The position numbers and the translations under genes are program-made. Shown piece by piece: positions 37,827-46,678 of a stretch of DNA of 64,000 nt; position 1 is the first letter of the stretch, and each line of letters begins with the position of its first letter. This DNA comes from Erwinia endophytica. GTDB taxonomy: Bacteria > Pseudomonadota > Gammaproteobacteria > Enterobacterales > Enterobacteriaceae. The notes below the pieces were generated by a model. The model saw only the letters and a list, made by a program, of their open reading frames with translations. It did no database searches and was not told the origin of the DNA. The DNA is taken from assembly GCF_009295515.1 (NCBI RefSeq), contig NZ_RQVV01000049.1, positions 1 to 64,000 on the forward strand, read 5' to 3'.

Positions 37827-38600
37827 TCAGCGCTTCTGCGCCACCATAAATAAACGCGGAAAAGGCAGCAATACACACCCATCCTCACGAATGCGGTAAA
37901 TCTCTTGCAGTTCCTGCAGATAGCGCGCCAGGAAAGTCTCCTGCTCAGATTCTTCCAGCGGCGCAAGAAAAGGACGCAGTCCGGTTGCCCTCAACCAGTC
38001 CACAATCGCCTGAGGTGAAGGCATGACGTGATAGTAGGTGGTTCGCCAGATATCCACTGAGCACCCCACGGAACAAAGCACATCATAATAAGCTTCAGTA
38101 CTGAGCGGACGTGCGCGGTTGCTCGCAGCAGAGCTAATCTTCTCTTTCCATCGCGGCAGTTCTCCTGTTTTACGCATCAGACTGTGGGTGGGTTGATCCA
38201 AATTATCCGGCATCTGCACCGCCAGTACGCCACACCGGGATAATTGCGCCACCAGATGCGGCAACCATTGCTGGTGATCAGTCAGCCACTGCAGTGAAGC
38301 ATTGGCAAAAATCACCTGCTGGGGTGTCTCTGCCACCCAGTGCCGTATATCCGCCTGCACAAACCGGCAGTCAGGCAAACGTTTAAACGCCTGTTCCAGC
38401 ATCGCCTTTGAACTGTCCACCCCGGTAATGCGCGCACTGGGCCAGGCTGCACGCAATAACTCAGTACTGTTGCCTGGGCCGCAACCGAGATCAGTTGCTG
38501 AATCCACTTCACGCAAGGGGATGCGGGAAAGTAGCTCTTTGGCGGGTCGGGTACGCTCAGCCTCAAACTGACGATAAAGATCAGGATCCCAGTCTTTCAT
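37827..38600 (-). CDS. tam: Trans-aconitate 2-methyltransferase
   Basis: SAM-dependent enzyme that methylates trans-aconitate, an inhibitor of the citric acid cycle formed from cis-aconitate. The start [20 protein letters not shown] (257 residues, GAGGAAAAG ahead) matches E. coli Tam better than the ATG six codons earlier. Motif I is [15 protein letters not shown] near residue 38, followed by [19 protein letters not shown] and [15 protein letters not shown]. coli tam lies elsewhere, so its place here is part of an accessory block. Confidence 0.93.
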   Translation of the reverse strand: MKDWDPDLYRQFEAERTRPAKELLSRIPLREVDSATDLGCGPGNSTELLRAAWPSARITGVDSSKAMLEQAFKRLPDCRFVQADIRHWVAETPQQVIFANASLQWLTDHQQWLPHLVAQLSRCGVLAVQMPDNLDQPTHSLMRKTGELPRWKEKISSAASNRARPLSTEAYYDVLCSVGCSVDIWRTTYYHVMPSPQAIVDWLRATGLRPFLAPLEESEQETFLARYLQELQEIYRIREDGCVLLPFPRLFMVAQKR

Positions 38601-38807
38601 CTTTTCCTCATAAATCATGTTTGGACGTATCTTTCACTATAGCAGCCCACCATGTGAAAAAAGTGTGGTCGCCCACCGAGTAATGACTTGTTTCCTCCCG
38701 TCCTTTTAGCCATTATCGATTGTCAGCACACCATGACTTTTTAAGCTGATTGTTTTGTATGATATTTTTCTGCCAGGATCCCCATTCTGGTCACTACGAG
38801 GTTATGC

Positions 38808-39998
38808 ATGAAATCGTCTAAAACAGAGGGTACAGAGGGACAAATTGCCGGGATTGTGGAAAACATCGAATCCCGGCTGATTGCCTTGCGTCGGGACATT
38901 CACGCACATCCTGAGCTGGGGTTTGATACTCACCGGACGGCGGAAGTAGTGGCGAAAGAGCTGGAAAGACTGGGTTATCAACCGCAGAGAGGCATTGGTA
39001 AAACGGGTGTGGTACTCGATATTCACGGCGATGAACCAGGACCAAACTTGCTACTGCGCGCCGATATGGATGCCCTGCCGATTGAAGAGAAAACCGCCCT
39101 GCCCTTCGCCAGCGTTTTTCCCGGCAAAATGCACGCCTGCGGTCACGATCTGCATACCGCCACTCTGCTTGGCGTAGCCGCCGCGCTGAAAGAGTTGCAA
39201 CCCCGACTGAAGGGGGCCTTGCGTCTGGTGTTTCAGCCAGCGGAAGAAACCACCGAAAGTGGCGCAGCCGCCATGATCGCCGACGGCGCGGCGGAAGGGC
39301 AGGATATGGCGATTACTTTTCATAATCATCCGGAACTGCCGGCGGGCAATATTTTGCTCACACGTGGTGCAAGCACCGCCTCCTGCGATGAATTTGACGT
39401 GGTGGTGACCGGAGTATCAGGTCATGCTGCACGTCCTCATGCTACGGTTGACCCCATTGTCGCGACAGCTTATTTGATAACCCAGTTGCAAACCGTTATC
39501 TCCCGAGAGATGGATCCGGCACAGTCTGCTGTTCTCACGGTGGGTCATATCGCAGGTGGCGCCACCCATAATATCATCCCTGACTCCTGCCTGTTTCGCG
39601 GCACGGTTCGGGCACGCTCTGCAGCCTCCCGTGATGCGGTAGAAGCCGCATTTCGTCGTATCTGTACCGGCGTGGCGTTGGCGATGAACGTTAAGGTGGA
39701 CATTAACTACCAGCGCGGTGCGCCGCCGCTACTGAATGATGACCACATGGTCAACCTCGCAGAAAAAAGCATTACCAGCCAATTCCACCAACGGCCTCAG
39801 ATTCAGCAAGGCCGAAGCTTCGGTGCAGAAGACTTTTCCTACTTCTCGGATTTGATGCCCGCCTGTCAGATCCTTATCGGTTCCGGACAACCTGGCCGCG
39901 ACGACCATGTCCATAATTCGGATTACCAGCCAGACGAGAGCTGCATCCGTATCGGAACCCTTGCTCTTACCCGCTTAACGCTGGATATTCTTTCTTAA
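38808..39998 (+). CDS. M20-family amidohydrolase (hippurate / N-acyl-amino-acid / auxin-conjugate hydrolase type)
   Basis: Zinc-dependent amidohydrolase of 396 residues with RADMDALP (84-91), HACGHD (109-114), PAEE (144-147) and a late GAEDFSYF metal site, the HipO/ILR1/AbgA-like pattern. It cleaves an acyl group from an amino acid; the exact substrate is unknown. It opens an operon with four ABC importer genes that starts 28 bases later, suggesting uptake and cleavage of an N-acylated amino acid. GAGG lies ahead of the ATG. Confidence 0.85.
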   Translation: MKSSKTEGTEGQIAGIVENIESRLIALRRDIHAHPELGFDTHRTAEVVAKELERLGYQPQRGIGKTGVVLDIHGDEPGPNLLLRADMDALPIEEKTALPFASVFPGKMHACGHDLHTATLLGVAAALKELQPRLKGALRLVFQPAEETTESGAAAMIADGAAEGQDMAITFHNHPELPAGNILLTRGASTASCDEFDVVVTGVSGHAARPHATVDPIVATAYLITQLQTVISREMDPAQSAVLTVGHIAGGATHNIIPDSCLFRGTVRARSAASRDAVEAAFRRICTGVALAMNVKVDINYQRGAPPLLNDDHMVNLAEKSITSQFHQRPQIQQGRSFGAEDFSYFSDLMPACQILIGSGQPGRDDHVHNSDYQPDESCIRIGTLALTRLTLDILS

Positions 39999-40026
39999 AC
40001 TTTTTATACAACAACAGGGGTAGTCT

Positions 40027-40878
40027 ATGAATCTGACACGCAAACGTTTTCTTAGCGCGGTAGTCGCCACACTGGGCCTGCTGGTTTTACCACCATTACA
40101 GGCAAGAGACCTCACCTCGCTGACCTTCGCCACTGAAGCCGCCTTCCCGCCTTACAATATGACCACGCCAGGTGGTGAAATCGTCGGCTTTGAGCCGGAT
40201 ATGATGAAAGAGATCGCTAAACGTGCCGGTTTCAGCTACAAGCTGGTCGCGCAGAGCTGGGGCGGGTTAATCCCAGGTCTGCTGGATGGCAAATACGATG
40301 CCATCGTTGATGCGGTGTCCATCACACCAAAGCGCCAGGAAACCATTAACTTCACTCACCCCTACATCAATGGCGGTTCCGGTTTTGTCACCACCAAAGA
40401 CAGCAGTGTGTCTGGTCTGCCCGGTACCGGTAAGCGTATTTCGCTCAGTGATGAGGCCGGTAGCAAAACTGCCATCGACAGCATAACCAGCATCATTAAG
40501 GGGAAAACGATCGGCGTGCAGGTTGCCACCATCCAGGCTGACTTCCTGCAGAAATACTTTGGCAATATCGCGACTATTCGCACCTACCCTGGCAGTAAAG
40601 ATGCTTTCTTCGATTTGGATGCCGGTCGGGTTGATCTGGTGATGGCGGCAGTGCCTAACCTGAGCGCTTATGTCAAACGCTCAAACGGGAACGGCGAGCT
40701 GACTGGCTATACCTTCCAGAATGGGGTGTTGGGTGCCGGTTCCGCTATCGGACTGCGTAAAGATGATACCGAGCTACAAGCGAAGCTGAACAACGCAATC
40801 GACTCAATGATGAAGGACGGCACGATGAAAGCCCTGATCATTAAATGGTTCGGAATGGACTTGTCGCCACAGGCATAA
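40027..40878 (+). CDS. Polar amino-acid ABC importer, periplasmic binding protein (family 3)
   Basis: The 283 residues comprise a signal peptide (MNLTRKRFLSAVVATLGLL, cleaved near LQA-RD) and an SBP_bac_3 fold: LTFATEAAFPPYNMTTPGGEIVGFEPDMMKEIAKRAGF, GLIPGLLDGKYDAIVDAVSITPKR, and a closing LNNAIDSMMKDGTMKALIIKWFG. GIGVQ-type hinge residues are present (KTIGVQVATIQ). It binds a positively or neutrally charged amino-acid-like ligand such as Arg, Lys, His or an opine; the ligand is not readable from sequence. Confidence 0.9.
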   Translation: MNLTRKRFLSAVVATLGLLVLPPLQARDLTSLTFATEAAFPPYNMTTPGGEIVGFEPDMMKEIAKRAGFSYKLVAQSWGGLIPGLLDGKYDAIVDAVSITPKRQETINFTHPYINGGSGFVTTKDSSVSGLPGTGKRISLSDEAGSKTAIDSITSIIKGKTIGVQVATIQADFLQKYFGNIATIRTYPGSKDAFFDLDAGRVDLVMAAVPNLSAYVKRSNGNGELTGYTFQNGVLGAGSAIGLRKDDTELQAKLNNAIDSMMKDGTMKALIIKWFGMDLSPQA

Positions 40879-40890
40879 ACGGAGAGCAGT

Positions 40891-41610
40891 ATGGTTGTTG
40901 ACTGGCAACTCCTGAGCTTCGGTCCTGAGGGGTGGGGCTTCGCGCTGCTAAAAGCAGCCGGCGTCACCCTGTCCGTGTCTCTGTGCGCTTTTCTACTTGG
41001 CTCGGCGATCGGCAGTCTGGTCGCCTGGGCCAAAATCACCGGTAACCGCTGGCTGAACAGGCTGGCTGAGGGCTATATCGTCGTACTACGCGGCGTGCCA
41101 GACCTGATTGTTATTTATATTTTCTATTTTGGCGGACGTCAGGTGCTGGCTTTTATCGGCCGTGCGTTGGGCTTCAGTGGTCCTTTTGACATCAGCGGCT
41201 TTGTCGCGGGCGCGCTGGCGATTGGGCTAATTTCCGCAGCCGGGCAAGCCGAGGTGTTTCGCGGCGCTTACAACACCATCGCCAAAGGTACGTTGGAAGC
41301 AGCGACCGTGGTAGGCATGGGAAAATGGTTAATGTTCCGCCGGGTCATTGTTCCACAGGCTTTAGCCACCGCGATCCCTGGCCTCGGCAACCAGTGGCAG
41401 TCAGCCATCAAAGAGTCAGCGCTGGTTTCCGTCACCGGACTGGTTGAAACCATGAACCAGGTGCAGGTTGCCTCTGGCTCGACCCAAATGCCGTTTTTTT
41501 TCTTTGCCGTCGGCGCGGTGATCTATCTGGTGATCACCTCTTTTTCTGAACTGGTCATCCGCCTGGCAGAGAAATGGTCCTTACGCGGACAGCATTACCA
41601 TCAGCTTTAA
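40891..41610 (+). CDS. ABC importer permease, HisQ/ArtQ type
   Basis: The 239 residues have about five membrane segments and the EAA loop (EAATVVGMGKWLMFRRVIVPQALATAIPGLGNQW) that docks the ATPase. The early VVLRGVPDLIVIYIFYFG is the usual family-3 permease pattern. Twelve bases separate it from the binding-protein gene. Confidence 0.9.
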   Translation: MVVDWQLLSFGPEGWGFALLKAAGVTLSVSLCAFLLGSAIGSLVAWAKITGNRWLNRLAEGYIVVLRGVPDLIVIYIFYFGGRQVLAFIGRALGFSGPFDISGFVAGALAIGLISAAGQAEVFRGAYNTIAKGTLEAATVVGMGKWLMFRRVIVPQALATAIPGLGNQWQSAIKESALVSVTGLVETMNQVQVASGSTQMPFFFFAVGAVIYLVITSFSELVIRLAEKWSLRGQHYHQL

Positions 41611-41621
41611 GGACCCGATGT

Positions 41622-42308
41622 ATGGATATTTCATTTATACAACAGACTTTTATAAAACTGCTGACCGGATTGCCGCTGACGCTCAATCTGACCGTGCTGG
41701 CATTGCTGGGCGGCGGTATTTTGGCTCTGTTGCTCAACCTGCTCCGGGCCAGCGGGCCAGGCAGCTATGTGGCCAAAGGCTATGTGTTTCTGTTTCGCGG
41801 CACGCCACTGTTGATCCAGATTTTTATGATCTATTACGGCCTGGGTAACATCAGTTTTATCCGCCACAGCGTTTTGTGGCCTTTCCTGCGCGATCCCTAC
41901 TGGTGCGGATTGCTGGCATTGATCCTCAATGATGCGGCTTACACCTCAGAAATCCTGCGCGGCGGCATTCGTGCCGTCCCCAAAGGTTCGATCGAAGCGG
42001 CGCGTGTCTGCGGTATGTCGGCGTTCACCATTCTGCGCCGTATTATCCTGCCTATAGCTATTCGTCAGGCATTACCGGCGTGGAGCAACGAAGTGATCTC
42101 CATGGCGAAGTCGACGTCGCTGGTCAGCACCATCAGCCTGATGGACGTGACCGGTATCGCCAACGCCGAAGTTTCATCTACTTATCGGGCGCTGGAAGTG
42201 TTTATCAGTGCGGCGGTTATCTATCTGGTCATTTCACTGCTGGTTACCCACCTCCTCGCCCGCGTTGAACAGTTTCTTTCACCTGAAAAGTCCGGAGCAA
42301 GAGCATGA
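41622..42308 (+). CDS. ABC importer permease, HisM/ArtM type
   Basis: The 228 residues start MDISFIQQTFIKLLTGLPLTL behind AAGGA. RGTPLLIQIFMIYYGLG and the EAA loop EAARVCGMSAFTILRRIILPIAIRQALPAWSNEV mark it as the partner of the preceding permease. The last four bases overlap the ATPase start (ATGA). Confidence 0.9.
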   Translation: MDISFIQQTFIKLLTGLPLTLNLTVLALLGGGILALLLNLLRASGPGSYVAKGYVFLFRGTPLLIQIFMIYYGLGNISFIRHSVLWPFLRDPYWCGLLALILNDAAYTSEILRGGIRAVPKGSIEAARVCGMSAFTILRRIILPIAIRQALPAWSNEVISMAKSTSLVSTISLMDVTGIANAEVSSTYRALEVFISAAVIYLVISLLVTHLLARVEQFLSPEKSGARA

Positions 42309-43081
42309 GCACACCGACCCTGGCGCTGCGTAATATCAAAAAGAGTTTCGGTCAGCATGAGGTGCTGCACGATATCAGCCTGACAGCCAACGACGGTGAT
42401 GTTATCTCGCTGATTGGTGCCAGTGGTTCAGGCAAAAGTACCCTGTTGCGCTGTATTCCGTTCCTGGAAGTGGCCCAGGGCGGAGAGATCCAGTTAGGCC
42501 ATGAAAAAATTGACCTGAACGGCAGCAATGGCTCGCTCAACCACGCGCAGCAGACCGTCATTAAAAATATCCGCAAACAACTGGGCTTTGTGTTTCAGAG
42601 TTTTAATCTATGGCCGCACCGCACCGTGCTGCAAAACATCATTGAAGCACCGATCCACGTGCAAAAACGTAACCGCAAAGAATGCATTGAAGAGGCGGAA
42701 GCGCTGCTGGATAAGGTTGGCTTGTACAGTAAAAAGGATGCCTGGCCTGCTCATCTGTCCGGTGGACAACAGCAACGCATCGCCATCGCACGGGCGCTGG
42801 CCCAACATCCGCAGGCGATTCTGTTTGATGAACCCACTTCAGCGCTGGATCCCGAACTGGTGGGAGAAGTATTAAAAGTGATCCGTGGGTTGGCTGAGGA
42901 AGGCCGGACGATGATCATTGTTACGCACGAAATGGGTTTTGCTCGCGAAGTATCGAATAAAGCTGTTTTTCTGCATCAGGGGATGATTGAAGAAGAGGGT
43001 CCGCCGGCTCAGGTCTTTGCCGATCCCCATTCGGATCGCTGCCGCGCCTTCGTCAGCAGCCATTTTCAGCGTAACTATTAA
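42305..43081 (+). CDS. ABC importer ATPase, HisP/GlnQ type
   Basis: The 258 residues carry Walker A GASGSGKST (38-46), signature LSGGQQQR, Walker B AILFDEPTSALDPELVGEV and the H-loop IIVTHEMGF. The five-gene operon (hydrolase, binding protein, two permeases, ATPase) thus forms a complete importer plus processing enzyme, ended by a hairpin at 43115. Confidence 0.95.
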   Translation: MSTPTLALRNIKKSFGQHEVLHDISLTANDGDVISLIGASGSGKSTLLRCIPFLEVAQGGEIQLGHEKIDLNGSNGSLNHAQQTVIKNIRKQLGFVFQSFNLWPHRTVLQNIIEAPIHVQKRNRKECIEEAEALLDKVGLYSKKDAWPAHLSGGQQQRIAIARALAQHPQAILFDEPTSALDPELVGEVLKVIRGLAEEGRTMIIVTHEMGFAREVSNKAVFLHQGMIEEEGPPAQVFADPHSDRCRAFVSSHFQRNY

Positions 43082-43114
43082 AGCACACTGCCCGTACCAC
43101 CATCACCACGAAAG

Positions 43115-43140
43115 AAGCGCTGCGGAGTTTTGCAGCGCTT
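43115..43140. terminator. Terminator between amino-acid ABC operon and mltB
   Basis: AAGCGCTGC-N8-GCAGCGCTT, a perfect 9-bp stem between convergent genes. T content is low. Confidence 0.6.
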
Positions 43141-43163
43141 ACCCGCGCGACACGTTCAGCGGT

Positions 43164-44252
43164 TTAACGGGCGTCGCGTACCGCTTCACCCAATTGCCAC
43201 ACCGCCATAGCGTAGTGATTGCTATGGTTGTAACGGGTTATCACGTAGAAGTTCGGCAGACCGTACCAGTATTGATAATATTTGCCCATATCAAAACGCA
43301 GCAGACTGACCTGTTGATACCCGTTTATCGCTACCTGCGGTGACAGCCCGGCAGCCGCGAGCTGACTGAGCGGGTAGCGGGTATCAAACCCCGTCGCCAG
43401 CATCGTCGCCTGGCCACTGGCGGGTATGGCTATGGCTTCCCCTTTTTGCCAGCCGTGAGCATTGAAGTAGTGCGCGACGCTGCCTATGGCATCAACCGGA
43501 TCCCACAAGTTGATGTGCCCGTCACCGTTAAAGTCCACCGCGTATTTTTTAAAGGAAGAAGGCATAAACTGGCCGTAACCCATCGCCCCGGCGAACGACC
43601 CGCGCAGCTCAAGCGGATCATCATTCTCTTCTCTGGCCATCAGCAGGAAGGTTTCCAGCTCGTTGCTGAAGTACTCCGCCCGGCGTGGATAGGCAAAGGA
43701 CAGCGTCGCCAACGCATCAATAATGCGGGTTTTACCCATCACTCTGCCCCAGCGAGTTTCCACCCCGATAATACCGACGATAATTTCCGGGGGAACACCA
43801 TACACCTGCCAGGCGCGATTCAGCGCATCCTGATACTGGTTCCAGAACTGTACGCCATTCTGGATGTTATCTGGCGTGATAAATTTGTTACGGTAACGGA
43901 TCCACGCACCATTCGGACCTGACGGCGCTTGATAAGACGGCGCCTGGCGATCCATCAGCCGCACGACCCAATCCAGTCGCCTGGTTTGTGCCAGCACATC
44001 ATGCAGTTGCTGACGGTCAAAATTATGCTCTCGCACCATTTTATCGATAAAAGCAGCGGCAGCCGGGCTATCGGCAAAATCGCCGCCCAACGGAGCTATA
44101 GCTGTATCGTTTGAGGGGGCTAGCAGGAAGCTACTGCTACTGCTGCCTTTAAAGGGATTACCATGCGGCGCCACCTGCTGTTGTGGTGGCTTACTGCTAC
44201 TACAAGCAGAAAGAAGAACCAGCGCGGGTAAAAGTTTGACCAGATAACGCAT
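43164..44252 (-). CDS. mltB: Membrane-bound lytic murein transglycosylase B
   Basis: Outer-membrane lipoprotein cutting the MurNAc-GlcNAc bond with 1,6-anhydro product. The start MRYLVKLLPALVLLSACSSS gives lipobox LSAC and 362 residues; a start seven codons earlier puts the lipobox too far in. Catalytic Glu is in IIGVETRWGRVMGKTR. FNGDGHINLWDPVDAIGSVAHYF and GAMGYGQFMPSSF are characteristic. In E. coli it adjoins pncC. Confidence 0.96.
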   Translation of the reverse strand: MRYLVKLLPALVLLSACSSSKPPQQQVAPHGNPFKGSSSSSFLLAPSNDTAIAPLGGDFADSPAAAAFIDKMVREHNFDRQQLHDVLAQTRRLDWVVRLMDRQAPSYQAPSGPNGAWIRYRNKFITPDNIQNGVQFWNQYQDALNRAWQVYGVPPEIIVGIIGVETRWGRVMGKTRIIDALATLSFAYPRRAEYFSNELETFLLMAREENDDPLELRGSFAGAMGYGQFMPSSFKKYAVDFNGDGHINLWDPVDAIGSVAHYFNAHGWQKGEAIAIPASGQATMLATGFDTRYPLSQLAAAGLSPQVAINGYQQVSLLRFDMGKYYQYWYGLPNFYVITRYNHSNHYAMAVWQLGEAVRDAR

Positions 44253-44461
44253 TGCATATCCATAGTGCGACAAGAAAGGCCATCATGGTAAAGCATTGTC
44301 TGGCACGAAGAAAAGCAGATGTTATGTAAATGCGTTCTTGTTGGCATTTGTTTACTTTTTTCTGCCATGCGGCGCATTCCGTATCAGTGACGATTGACAT
44401 TGATAAAATAAAACTATATTTCAATAATATTGATTATATATTTTATTATTCAGGAGGAATG

Positions 44462-45040
44462 ATGAGTAAACAGGCCGCAATATTGTTAGCACCGGGTTTT
44501 GAAGAAGCTGAAGCCTTTATTATTATTGATATCTTGAACCGGCTAAAGGTGAAAGTGACTACCGTTGCCTGCCACAGTGCACGAGAAGTACCGAGCTATC
44601 ACGCCGTACCGGTGTTTACCGATGTCCTGCTAAGTGATTTGCAGCACCAGATGTTTGATGCGGTAGTCATCCCTGGCGGTCCGGACGGTACGGTGAACCT
44701 GGCGGCGAACCCACAGGTGACAACGTTTATCCGTCGTCATGACGACGCGGGAAAATGGATAGCGCCTATCTGTTCTGCCGCGGCAAGGGTGTTGGGCGGT
44801 AACCACCTGCTGAAAGGTCGACGCTATACCTGTTCGGGAGATTTGTATCAAAGCGTGACGGATGGCGTCTACTGCCCGGATAGCGTGGTAGAAGACGGCA
44901 ACCTGATCAGCGGCAAGGGGCTGGGTAAGAGTTTTGAGTTCGCCTTCCAACTCGCGTGGCGTTTAACCGGTGACACCGACACCGCTGATTTCCAGGCTGA
45001 GCATATTTATTTTGATCACTGGAGGAGTGGCAACGCTTAA
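44462..45040 (+). CDS. DJ-1/PfpI-family protein (YajL-like)
   Basis: The 192 residues have the DJ-1 fold markers: AILLAPGFEEAEAFIIID with conserved Glu15, VVIPGGPDGTVNL, and the nucleophile elbow PICSAA with Cys104. Relatives act as chaperones, glyoxalases or oxidative-stress proteins; which applies here is not decidable. AGGAGG lies four bases before this ATG; an ATG one codon upstream is too close to it. Divergent from mltB. Confidence 0.85.
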   Translation: MSKQAAILLAPGFEEAEAFIIIDILNRLKVKVTTVACHSAREVPSYHAVPVFTDVLLSDLQHQMFDAVVIPGGPDGTVNLAANPQVTTFIRRHDDAGKWIAPICSAAARVLGGNHLLKGRRYTCSGDLYQSVTDGVYCPDSVVEDGNLISGKGLGKSFEFAFQLAWRLTGDTDTADFQAEHIYFDHWRSGNA

Positions 45041-45142
45041 GTCACTGACGGATGAATAATCTCGCTGGCGGTATTGTTCAAAATACGGCGGCAGCGGCGG
45101 GAAGCTCCGTACCTGTTGGCGGAATATCCGCACTCCATGGGA

Positions 45143-45175
45143 GCCCGTTTCGCCCGTCTATGGCGCGAAACGGGC
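45143..45175. terminator. 11-bp inverted repeat between DJ-1-like gene and narI
   Basis: GCCCGTTTCGC/GCGAAACGGGC with an 11-base loop, between convergent genes. No T tract. The 235-base gap holds no gene. Confidence 0.6.
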
Positions 45176-45275
45176 CGCTTCATCCGGATCCCCTTCCCTA
45201 ACCAGGAGTGATGCCGCTGTTGTACCGTTTAATCATAGCCGTGCAATGGGTGCCGCCATTGTTGACCGTACCGGC

Positions 45276-45953
45276 TCAGCGCTGGTTGCGCACCAGTTGA
45301 TAGCGACGGGTGAGATATTCCACCGGCGCGCTCCAGATATGTACCAGACGACAGAATGGAAACAGCAGGAACAAGGTCATGCCCAACACCATGTGCAGGC
45401 GGTAAATGAACGCCACCCCAGCCAGATGTTGCGATGCTCCCCCCTGAAACGTCACCACCGCCTGCGCCCAGGCCACCAGCTTCATCATCTCGCTGCCGTC
45501 CATATGTTGTGCCGAGAAGGGAATAGTCAGCAACCCAAGGCAGGCTTGTACCACCAGCAGCGTCAGGATCAGAATATCGCCGACACTGCTGGTCGCCCGC
45601 ACTCGTGGGTTAGTCAGTCGGCGCTTCAACAACAGCCCGCCGCCGATCAGCGTCATCAGTCCACACAGACCACCGGCAACCATTGCCAGCTTTTGTTTCA
45701 CCTCAATCGGCAGGAAAGATTCATACACCCAGTGCGGTGTCAGCAGGCCGACAATATGGCCGAAGAAGATGCCGATAATGCCGATATGAAACAAATTAGA
45801 CGCCAGGCGCATCCCTTTTTTATCCAGCATTTGGCTGGAGCCCGCCCGCCAAGTGTACTGACCGTAGTCGTAACGTAACCAACTGCCGACCAGAAACACC
45901 GTACCCGCCAGATAGGGATAGATATCGAAAAAAAATCGGGTGAGATAATGCAT
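45276..45953 (-). CDS. narI: Respiratory nitrate reductase gamma subunit (cytochrome b)
   Basis: Membrane quinol-oxidising subunit binding two b haems. The start [17 protein letters not shown] gives 225 residues, the E. coli length. Five membrane segments; haem-ligand histidines lie in [18 protein letters not shown] and in the later [17 protein letters not shown]. The ATG lies two bases past the narJ stop. Last gene of narGHJI. Confidence 0.97.
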   Translation of the reverse strand: MHYLTRFFFDIYPYLAGTVFLVGSWLRYDYGQYTWRAGSSQMLDKKGMRLASNLFHIGIIGIFFGHIVGLLTPHWVYESFLPIEVKQKLAMVAGGLCGLMTLIGGGLLLKRRLTNPRVRATSSVGDILILTLLVVQACLGLLTIPFSAQHMDGSEMMKLVAWAQAVVTFQGGASQHLAGVAFIYRLHMVLGMTLFLLFPFCRLVHIWSAPVEYLTRRYQLVRNQR

Positions 45954-45955
45954 AA

Positions 45956-46678
45956 TTATGCTCCTTTGTAACGCTGAGTGGCCTGCGCCACATCCAGATA
46001 CTGCGGCGCAACCGCGCCGGCAAAACGGCGCTGGTGCACTGCCTGCTGCGCCGAAGCACAGCCCTGTTCGCCAAGAAAGGTGATCTGCTCCTCTTCCCAC
46101 ACCGCATCCAGCGCCGCGGGGGTATCGTCGCGGGCTTCTTGCGCAACCTGCGGTTGCAGCGCATCACATTCCACTTGCGCCCCTGACAGAAAAATCAACG
46201 CATCAAACAGTACCGCGTACTGGCTCTGGCGTTGATGCAGTCTGGCTGCCAGCAGCGCCAGAATGGGGACAATATCTTGCAGGCCGCAACGGACGCGCTC
46301 TGCCGTTCCGCTGGCAAGATATTCCAGGTACAGCGGCAGGAAATCCGGCAGCTCTTTCACATCCAACTCCAGACCCTCGGCCCGGTATTGCGCCAGCAAA
46401 TCCACCATCGCCTGTCCGCGATCACGAGACTCGCCATGCACATGCTCAAACAGCAACAATGAGGTGGCGCGACCACGGTCAAACTGCTCGCCGTATTCAG
46501 CCTGCACGTCCAACAACGGTCGGGCGCAGAGCGTGCTGATAAACCGTACCAACCGCGCACTGTGTTGCAGGTTCAGCTCGCTGGCGGTTTCCAGCACGGT
46601 GATCAACTCGTGATGATGTTGAAACAACTCGCTGTCGGGGTAATCCAGCAGACGACCAATCACTCGCACCGAGATCAT
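45956..46678 (-). CDS. narJ: Nitrate reductase molybdenum-cofactor assembly chaperone NarJ
   Basis: TorD-family chaperone of 240 residues that loads the Mo cofactor and FeS cluster into NarG before membrane docking. [41 protein letters not shown] and [13 protein letters not shown] are the family pattern. Its ATG overlaps the narH stop (ATGA). Confidence 0.96.
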   Translation of the reverse strand: MISVRVIGRLLDYPDSELFQHHHELITVLETASELNLQHSARLVRFISTLCARPLLDVQAEYGEQFDRGRATSLLLFEHVHGESRDRGQAMVDLLAQYRAEGLELDVKELPDFLPLYLEYLASGTAERVRCGLQDIVPILALLAARLHQRQSQYAVLFDALIFLSGAQVECDALQPQVAQEARDDTPAALDAVWEEEQITFLGEQGCASAQQAVHQRRFAGAVAPQYLDVAQATQRYKGA

